From positions 192,549 to 256,548 of the forward strand of contig JAZRLP010000024.1 in the NCBI GenBank assembly GCA_045646905.1: DNA of 64,000 nucleotides, given 5' to 3'. The notes under the pieces are model-generated. The model saw nothing but the letters and a program-made list of their open reading frames with translations, ran no database searches and was not told the origin of the DNA. This document shows positions 58,496 through 64,000 of this stretch, in pieces. The translations under genes and the position numbers were made by a program. Numbering within the stretch: position 1 is the stretch's first letter; the number at the start of each line of letters is the position of its first letter. The stretch is from RGIG4079 sp045646905 (GTDB lineage: Bacteria > Bacteroidota > Bacteroidia > Bacteroidales > Muribaculaceae).

Positions 58496-59488
58496 ATGGC
58501 TATATTAGCATTCCAAAAACCTGACCAAATCCTTATGTTGGAAGCCGATAACTTCTACGGCAAGTTTGAGTTTAAACCCTTGGAGCCCGGCTATGGTATC
58601 ACTGTGGGTAACGCATTGCGTCGAGTATTGTTGTCTTCATTAGAAGGCTTTGCAATCTCTTCAATTCGCATTGATGGCGTTAAACATGAATTTGATACTA
58701 TCCCCGGTGTGAAAGAAGATGTAACTAACATCATTCTTAACCTCAAAAAGGTTGATCTTAAGCAAGTTGTTGAAGATACCGACTTTGAAAAAGCAACAAT
58801 CTCGGTGTCAGGACAGGAGGTGTTCACAGCCGGTGACATCAGCAAGGTGCTTTCGGGTTTTGAAGTTCTTAACCCCGACTTGGTGATTTGTCATTTGGAT
58901 CCTAGCGCAAGTTTCAATCTTGAATTGACTATCAATAAGGGTCGTGGTTGGGTTCCTGCCGAAGAACAAGATATCCCCACTGATGATATCAACATCTTGG
59001 CTATTGACTCAATCTATACTCCTATCAAAAATGTTAAATACACTATTGAAAACTTCCGCGTTGACCAGAAAACCGACTACGACAAACTCATTATTGAAAT
59101 AACTACCAACGGTTCTATCCTTCCTAAAGACGCACTCAAAGAAGCTGCTAAAATTCTTATTTATCACTTCATGTTGTTCTCTGACGAAAAGATTACTCTT
59201 GAATCGGGCGACAGCAATGGTAATGAAGAATTTGACGAAGAAGTACTTCACATGCGTCAATTGCTCAAATCTAAGCTCGTTGACATGGACCTTTCAGTGC
59301 GTGCACTCAACTGCTTGAAGAGCGCCGAAGTTGAAACCCTTGGTGAACTCGTGGTTTTCAATAAAACCGATCTCTTGAAATTCCGTAACTTCGGTAAAAA
59401 ATCGCTTACAGAGCTCGATGAGCTTTTGGCTAACTTGAACCTTTCGTTCGGAATGGATATTTCAAAGTATAAATTAGAAAAAGAGTAA
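58496..59488 (+). CDS. rpoA: RNA polymerase alpha subunit
   Basis: 330 residues: dimerisation N-terminal domain (GYGITVGNALRRVLLSSLEG) to about residue 235, acidic linker, then C-terminal domain (SVRALNCLKSAEVETLGELV, RNFGKKSLTELDELL), which binds UP elements and activators. Overlaps no neighbour; rplQ starts 6 bases later. Confidence 0.99.
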   Translation: MAILAFQKPDQILMLEADNFYGKFEFKPLEPGYGITVGNALRRVLLSSLEGFAISSIRIDGVKHEFDTIPGVKEDVTNIILNLKKVDLKQVVEDTDFEKATISVSGQEVFTAGDISKVLSGFEVLNPDLVICHLDPSASFNLELTINKGRGWVPAEEQDIPTDDINILAIDSIYTPIKNVKYTIENFRVDQKTDYDKLIIEITTNGSILPKDALKEAAKILIYHFMLFSDEKITLESGDSNGNEEFDEEVLHMRQLLKSKLVDMDLSVRALNCLKSAEVETLGELVVFNKTDLLKFRNFGKKSLTELDELLANLNLSFGMDISKYKLEKE

Positions 59489-59494
59489 TAAACG

Positions 59495-59971
59495 ATGAGA
59501 CATAATAAAAAATTCAACCACCTTAGCCGCACCAAAGCTCACCGTGATGCTTTGCTCGCTAACATGACGATTGCTCTCATCCTTCGCAAACGTATTTTCA
59601 CTACACTTGCTAAGGCTAAAGCTCTTCGCGTTTACGCTGAGCCACTAATCAATCGTGCTAAAAATGACACAATGGCTAACCGCCGCCTCGTTTTCAGCTA
59701 TCTTCAAAATAAAGAAGCGGTTACTGAACTTTTCCGTGAAGTAGCTCAAAAGATTGCAGATCGTCCTGGAGGTTACACTCGTATCCTTAAAACAGGTAAC
59801 CGTCTTGGTGACAATGCTAAGACTTGCTTCATTGAACTTGTTGACTACAACGAAAACATGCTCAAAGAAAAAGCAGCTAAAAAAGCTCCACGCACACGTC
59901 GTTCACGTAAGAGTGCAGCTCCTGCTGAAGCACCTGTTGCTGAAACTCCAGCAACTGAAGCAGCTGAATAA
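59495..59971 (+). CDS. rplQ: 50S ribosomal protein L17 with Ala/Pro-rich tail
   Basis: 158 residues. Core MRHNKKFNHLSRTKAHRDAL to about 120; then a tail rich in Lys, Ala, Pro and Glu (APRTRRSRKSAAPAEAP...), absent from E. coli L17 and common in Bacteroidetes. Last gene of the superoperon, followed by a strong terminator. Confidence 0.97.
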   Translation: MRHNKKFNHLSRTKAHRDALLANMTIALILRKRIFTTLAKAKALRVYAEPLINRAKNDTMANRRLVFSYLQNKEAVTELFREVAQKIADRPGGYTRILKTGNRLGDNAKTCFIELVDYNENMLKEKAAKKAPRTRRSRKSAAPAEAPVAETPATEAAE

Positions 59972-60000
59972 TTCGGCATTAGCTTTAAATAAAGCATTAG

Positions 60001-60038
60001 GCAACCACTTGGGTTTACCCAGGTGGTTGCTTGTTTTT
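60001..60038 (+). terminator. Terminator of the ribosomal superoperon
   Basis: A 13-bp stem (60001-60013 with 60018-60030, one GT pair), 4-base loop, then TTGTTTTTG. Confidence 0.92.
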
Positions 60039-60107
60039 GTTGCTTTTACATGTGATTATTTTGTTATTTCTGTGTAAAATAGCGCATAAATATTTCTTTA
60101 TGTTATA

Positions 60108-60136
60108 TTGATACTCAATTATTTTTTGTATCTTTG
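60108..60136 (+). promoter_or_regulatory. Promoter of eno
   Basis: TTG 60108-60110, 18 bases, TATCTTTG 60129-60136. Leader ~60 bases. Confidence 0.65.
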
Positions 60137-60204
60137 CACTTGGTTTATTAGGACTATAAATTAATACTAAATATTTTACTCAAATTTTTAAGGTAAAGAA
60201 CATT

Positions 60205-61494
60205 ATGAAAATTGAAAAAATCATTGGTCGTGAAGTCCTCGATTCACGCGGTAACCCTACAGTTGAAGTTGATGTAATCCTCGAATCAGGCGCATTTGGT
60301 CGTGCTTCTGTTCCTTCAGGTGCATCTACAGGTGTAAACGAAGCTCTCGAACTTCGTGACGGCGACAAAGCTCGTTACATGGGTAAAGGTGTTGAAAAAG
60401 CAGTTGCTAATGTTAACGGTGCAATCGCTGAAGCACTCGTTGGCATGAGCGCTCTTGATCAAATCGCTATCGACGAAAAAATGCTCGAAGTTGACGGCAC
60501 AGAAACTAAATCTAACCTCGGTGCTAACGCTATCCTCGGTGTTTCTCTTGCTGTAGCTAAAGCTGCTGCTGACTATCTTGGTCTTCCTCTTTACAAATAT
60601 ATCGGTGGTTGCAACTCATACTCACTTCCAGTGCCTATGATGAACATCATCAACGGTGGTGCTCACTCTGATGCTCCTATCGCATTCCAAGAATTCATGA
60701 TTCGTCCTATCGGTGCTTGCTGCTTCAAAGAAGGTATCCGCATGGGTACTGAAGTATTCCACAACCTCAAAAAAGTGCTCCACGATCGCAACCTTTCTAC
60801 TGCAGTAGGTGACGAAGGTGGTTTCGCTCCTGCTCTTGATGGTACTGAAGATGCTCTTAATGTAATCATGCAAGCTATCGAAAAAGCTGGTTATGTTCCT
60901 GGTAAAGACATCACTATCGGTCTTGACTGTGCTTCTTCTGAATTCTACAAAGAAGGCATCTATGACTATACTTGGAAAGAAGGTGAAAAAGGCGCAAAAC
61001 GCAACTCACAAGAACAAGCTGAATACCTCAAAACTCTCGTTGAAAACTATCCTATCGACTCAATCGAAGATGGTATGGCTGAAGGCGACTGGGAAGGTTG
61101 GAAAATCCTTACTGACCTCATCGGCGATCGTTGCCAACTCGTAGGTGATGACTTGTTTGTAACTAATGTTAAATACCTCCAAAAAGGTATCGAACTCGGT
61201 TGCGCTAACTCTATCCTTGTAAAAGTTAACCAAATCGGTTCACTCACTGAAACTCTTCGCGCTGTAGAACTCGCACAACGCAATGGTTACACTGCAGTTA
61301 TCTCTCACCGTTCAGGTGAAACTGAAGATGCTACTATCGCTGACATCGCAGTTGCTACTAACGCAGGTCAAATCAAAACTGGTTCTGCAAGCCGTTCTGA
61401 CCGTATGGCTAAATACAACCAACTTCTTCGCATCCAAGAAGAACTTGGCGCTAACGCTGCTTACGGTTATGGCAAACGCACTAAAATGGCTTAA
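60205..61494 (+). CDS. eno: Enolase
   Basis: 429 residues. N-terminal GREVLDSRGNPTVEVDVIL, SGASTG loop (FGRASVPSGASTGVNEALEL), catalytic Glu region FQEFMIRPIGA, metal ligands in GLDCASSEF, SIEDGMAEGDWEGW and GDDLFVTN, and catalytic Lys and Ser loop in LVKVNQIGSLTET and ISHRSGETED. Converts 2-phosphoglycerate to phosphoenolpyruvate. Very biased codon use indicates high expression. Single gene. Confidence 0.99.
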   Translation: MKIEKIIGREVLDSRGNPTVEVDVILESGAFGRASVPSGASTGVNEALELRDGDKARYMGKGVEKAVANVNGAIAEALVGMSALDQIAIDEKMLEVDGTETKSNLGANAILGVSLAVAKAAADYLGLPLYKYIGGCNSYSLPVPMMNIINGGAHSDAPIAFQEFMIRPIGACCFKEGIRMGTEVFHNLKKVLHDRNLSTAVGDEGGFAPALDGTEDALNVIMQAIEKAGYVPGKDITIGLDCASSEFYKEGIYDYTWKEGEKGAKRNSQEQAEYLKTLVENYPIDSIEDGMAEGDWEGWKILTDLIGDRCQLVGDDLFVTNVKYLQKGIELGCANSILVKVNQIGSLTETLRAVELAQRNGYTAVISHRSGETEDATIADIAVATNAGQIKTGSASRSDRMAKYNQLLRIQEELGANAAYGYGKRTKMA

Positions 61495-61521
61495 TCCTCG
61501 ATTAAATGTCATATAAAAGCG

Positions 61522-61557
61522 CGAGGCGTTCTCATTGCGAGAACGCCTCGTTTTTTT
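61522..61557 (+). terminator. Terminator of eno
   Basis: A perfect 12-bp stem (61522-61533 with 61539-61550), loop ATTGC, then T7. Confidence 0.95.
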
Positions 61558-61622
61558 GTGGGATGATAAATCTTTTATCACTCTACGAGGGCAGGAATTA
61601 TATATTATCATTGAGCATAAAA

Positions 61623-61654
61623 AATCTCAAGCGCTTAAATTAGTGCTTGAGATT
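61623..61654 (-). terminator. Terminator of lipoprotein/DUF1460 operon
   Basis: Stem AATCTCAAGC (61623-61632) with GCTTGAGATT (61645-61654). On the minus strand it is followed by TTTTTATG, 30 bases beyond the stop at 61684. Confidence 0.75.
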
Positions 61655-61683
61655 ACTTTAATTGGAAGTAGATTGTTGAAAAA

Positions 61684-62319
61684 TTAATTTTGATGCGATT
61701 TTGGGAACCCTTTGAAGTATTTTTGTATAAACTCTTGAGCATGAAGTTTTGCCGAGATAGGGTAGGAGATGGTCATAGTGGCAATCATTGGAGACGCTTC
61801 GTTGTTGGTTAAATCAGGATGTGTAACGATAACGCCCGAACGAGTGTAATACTCCGTGCCATCGCCATTGTCGTCGCTGATAACATACCAATCATTTTTA
61901 TAAACTTTGAAAACGGGGTTAGATCCTATGGCCGATTGGTACAGCTCTTTTAATAAATCTTTGCCTCCCCATGTCCCTGAAATAGTAATTTCAATGCCAT
62001 CATCATAGGTTAATATATGACAACCATGATCGCTTGTGCGCTCTTTAGATGAGTAACCGCTTGGGAAATCATACCAAAAGTCGTAAAGCGAGATGTACCC
62101 AGGAGACCAATTTGTATCATTATTGGCTTTTGGATAATTCTCTTGTGAGAAAGTTGGGCTATTTCTTGTGTTGGTTTCTTCTCTATGTTCGCTCTGGTTG
62201 TCATCATCGCCTGTTATTAATGAAGATAGGCTATCTTTGGCCTTCTCAAAGTCAACAAACACACATGATGTTGACATTAATGCAATGACGATTATTAAAC
62301 AGTTGCCTATGATTTTCAT
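61684..62319 (-). CDS. Uncharacterised lipoprotein
   Basis: 211 residues with a lipobox (MSTSC, Cys19), then an acidic low-complexity linker rich in Asp, Glu and Asn (about 40-75) and a compact beta-rich domain (about 78-205; HILTYDDGIEITISGTWGG, NDWYVISDDNGDGTEYYTRS). No family recognised. It starts 6 bases after the DUF1460 gene, so the two are probably an operon for a cell-wall or envelope function. Confidence 0.6.
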   Translation of the reverse strand: MKIIGNCLIIVIALMSTSCVFVDFEKAKDSLSSLITGDDDNQSEHREETNTRNSPTFSQENYPKANNDTNWSPGYISLYDFWYDFPSGYSSKERTSDHGCHILTYDDGIEITISGTWGGKDLLKELYQSAIGSNPVFKVYKNDWYVISDDNGDGTEYYTRSGVIVTHPDLTNNEASPMIATMTISYPISAKLHAQEFIQKYFKGFPKSHQN

Positions 62320-62325
62320 AATTTA

Positions 62326-63192
62326 TTAGTTATTTAGTCTTATAACTCTTATTCCAGAGAGAGATTTGCTGTTGGCGAGATATTTGTGAAGGGGTAGGGG
62401 GTCGATAATTACCTTCATGGCCTTCATCGACGCGTGCATGAGATGAGGAACGCCATCAACAATGGCAATTAATCCCATGTGGCTCACATCAAGGCCATTA
62501 ATGTTGGTTGTTAGTGCAATTATGTCACCATCTCTCAATTCGTTTCTTACCGATTTGCTGCGAATGGCAGCCGATTTAATATAAGGAAAACGATGGTTGT
62601 GAAAACCAATCTCAATATTTTTCATTTTTTCAAATTCGGCATCATCGGCAAGAGATTTATAGCTTTTTCGGTGCGATGTCATGAAATCAATAGTCTTAAC
62701 CTTGTAATTAAATGAGGGGAACATGTCTGTTACCTCCTGGAAATTGCCACGATGACTATTATTGATAATCCAATCGCTTATATAGTGCAATCGCGAGGTA
62801 TATCCATTAAGTTTACCGTCGCGATATCTTATGTTTTCAAGATTTCTCACATAATCGCGCCATGAAGTGCGCCCTTCCCCCACTGTGTAGGCCATGGCAA
62901 TCACCGTTTCAACAAAAGTAGTGCAATCGAGCTCGTCAATGTTGATGGTGAGCATCTCGGTGTCGCCTTCAAGAGTGTGAGCTACATATGGCAGTCCTAA
63001 AAACTTGCGAGCAATATAACCAACCCGTTCATTAGGGGAATTTAATTTAGCGTTGTATGCATCGTTGAGAATCTGTGTGATTCTTGTTGTGTCGGTCTCT
63101 TCGTTGTGGAATTTTACATTATTAAGCGAAATAGCATAGCCATTAAACATGACAACGCTTATGATTGAGATAAAAAATAGTAGTCTTTTCAT
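62326..63192 (-). CDS. DUF1460 cell-wall amidase-like (NlpC/P60 superfamily)
   Basis: 288 residues with signal peptide (about 1-20). Catalytic Cys in ELDCTTFVETVIAMAY, catalytic His in DVSHMGLIAIVDG, as in the DUF1460 family, which has the papain-like NlpC/P60 fold and likely cleaves peptidoglycan peptides or amide bonds. It heads a two-gene operon with the 62319 lipoprotein and has a well-matched promoter (TTG-20-TATCTTTG, 63227-63257 minus). Confidence 0.85.
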   Translation of the reverse strand: MKRLLFFISIISVVMFNGYAISLNNVKFHNEETDTTRITQILNDAYNAKLNSPNERVGYIARKFLGLPYVAHTLEGDTEMLTINIDELDCTTFVETVIAMAYTVGEGRTSWRDYVRNLENIRYRDGKLNGYTSRLHYISDWIINNSHRGNFQEVTDMFPSFNYKVKTIDFMTSHRKSYKSLADDAEFEKMKNIEIGFHNHRFPYIKSAAIRSKSVRNELRDGDIIALTTNINGLDVSHMGLIAIVDGVPHLMHASMKAMKVIIDPLPLHKYLANSKSLSGIRVIRLNN

Positions 63193-63226
63193 TTTAATGA
63201 AAGTGTTTACATGATTATAATAAATG

Positions 63227-63257
63227 CAAAGATATGTAATTTTTACAACCTATACAA
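63227..63257 (-). promoter_or_regulatory. Promoter of the DUF1460 gene
   Basis: On the minus strand: TTG (63255-63257), 20 bases, TATCTTTG (63227-63234). Leader ~30 bases. Confidence 0.7.
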
Positions 63258-63419
63258 TATATAATAAGAACAATGATATTATGGCAAAATTGGCGGTTGA
63301 GAGGGCTTTTATAGAAAAAGTTTAATTTTTTTTGAAAAATATTTTAATGTCTAAAATGTTGATAATCCGCAGTGAACGAAAATGGGTGAAATTTTTTTAA
63401 GAAAAAACTTTTAAAAATA

Positions 63420-63451
63420 TTTGGTGGGTAATAAAAAATGCTATAACTTTG
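63420..63451 (+). promoter_or_regulatory. rRNA operon promoter
   Basis: TTTG 63420-63423, 20 bases, TAACTTTG 63444-63451, preceded by a strongly A/T-rich block (63389-63419) that could act as UP element. Start near 63458. The gap 63258-63388 upstream holds no gene. Confidence 0.75.
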
Positions 63452-63457
63452 CACTCG

Positions 63458-63671
63458 CTTTTGAGAAATAAAGCACACGAACATTGAAAAAGATACAATA
63501 GACAAGAGTAGTACAAGAGCAAATAAAAGTTCTTAGTCAATTCTTAAACGAAATAAGTCAAGCAGGAAGTTCTGAACGGGAATTTTCGTTGTCAACAAAT
63601 CTTGCAGAAACAGATTAATAACAAAATTATTAATCTTATTTGATTTGAAAAAAGAAGAATAAGATATTAAC
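63458..63671 (+). other. 16S rRNA leader
   Basis: ~214 transcribed bases before the mature 16S end. It contains a perfect 10-bp hairpin AGATTAATAA/TTATTAATCT (63612-63636, loop CAAAA). No coding sequence. Part would pair with the 3' flank of 16S for RNase III processing, but that flank is outside the window. Confidence 0.6.

Positions 63672-64000
<329 letters not shown>

Overview
The window looks like the chromosome of an anaerobic gut member of the Bacteroidales, probably Muribaculaceae or a close relative. Evidence: promoters follow the Bacteroidetes form (TTG, about 19-20 bases, TAnnTTTG); most starts have A-rich leaders rather than Shine-Dalgarno (SD) sites; DUF4292, DUF4199, DUF4369, DUF1460, DUF6048 and DUF6452 type proteins are present; two secreted proteins end in type IX-like sorting tails; and the partial 16S gene has a Bacteroidales-type 5' end. 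The family placement is inference.

Layout. 1-149: tail of a dGTPase gene. 169-6044 (minus): dut, a TPR protein, a DUF4292 lipoprotein, an EnvC-like amidase activator and a Wzx-like flippase in one tight operon. 6232-9894: a short-chain dehydrogenase and a large secreted beta-helix protein. 10032-14266 (minus): a six-gene operon (DUF4199, polyprenyl-type glycosyltransferase, nitroreductase, DUF6452, DUF6048, SDR). 14410-15922: small genes and rpiB. 16138-18864: secreted GHL10 glycoside hydrolase-like protein. 19170-21422: pnp.

21574-24314 is the accessory island. It holds the broken start of a phage tail protein and two tandem copies of a cassette derived from a Mu-F (MuF) phage head-morphogenesis toxin. 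The copies share a MuF fragment and a small one-TM protein gene but carry different C-terminal toxin-like domains. Each is closed by a convergent ~70-nt structured RNA candidate with its own promoter and terminator. This is the most unusual part of the window.

24366-40248 is mostly housekeeping: aldo/keto reductase, acyl-CoA ligase, argE-like, prfB (programmed frameshift), argB, a thioredoxin-fold lipoprotein, three glycosyltransferases, parE-like topoisomerase, coaD, S41 protease, methyltransferase and a CAT-like acyltransferase. A membrane protein/winged-helix regulator pair follows.

41867-59971 is a nearly uninterrupted str-S10-spc-alpha ribosomal superoperon (rpsL to rplQ, with secY, map, infA and rpoA, but no tuf), with structured leaders before rpsL, rpsG, rpsH and rpsD. 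Eno follows, then a lipoprotein/DUF1460 pair, then a strong rRNA promoter and the first ~330 bases of a 16S rRNA gene, cut by the window edge.
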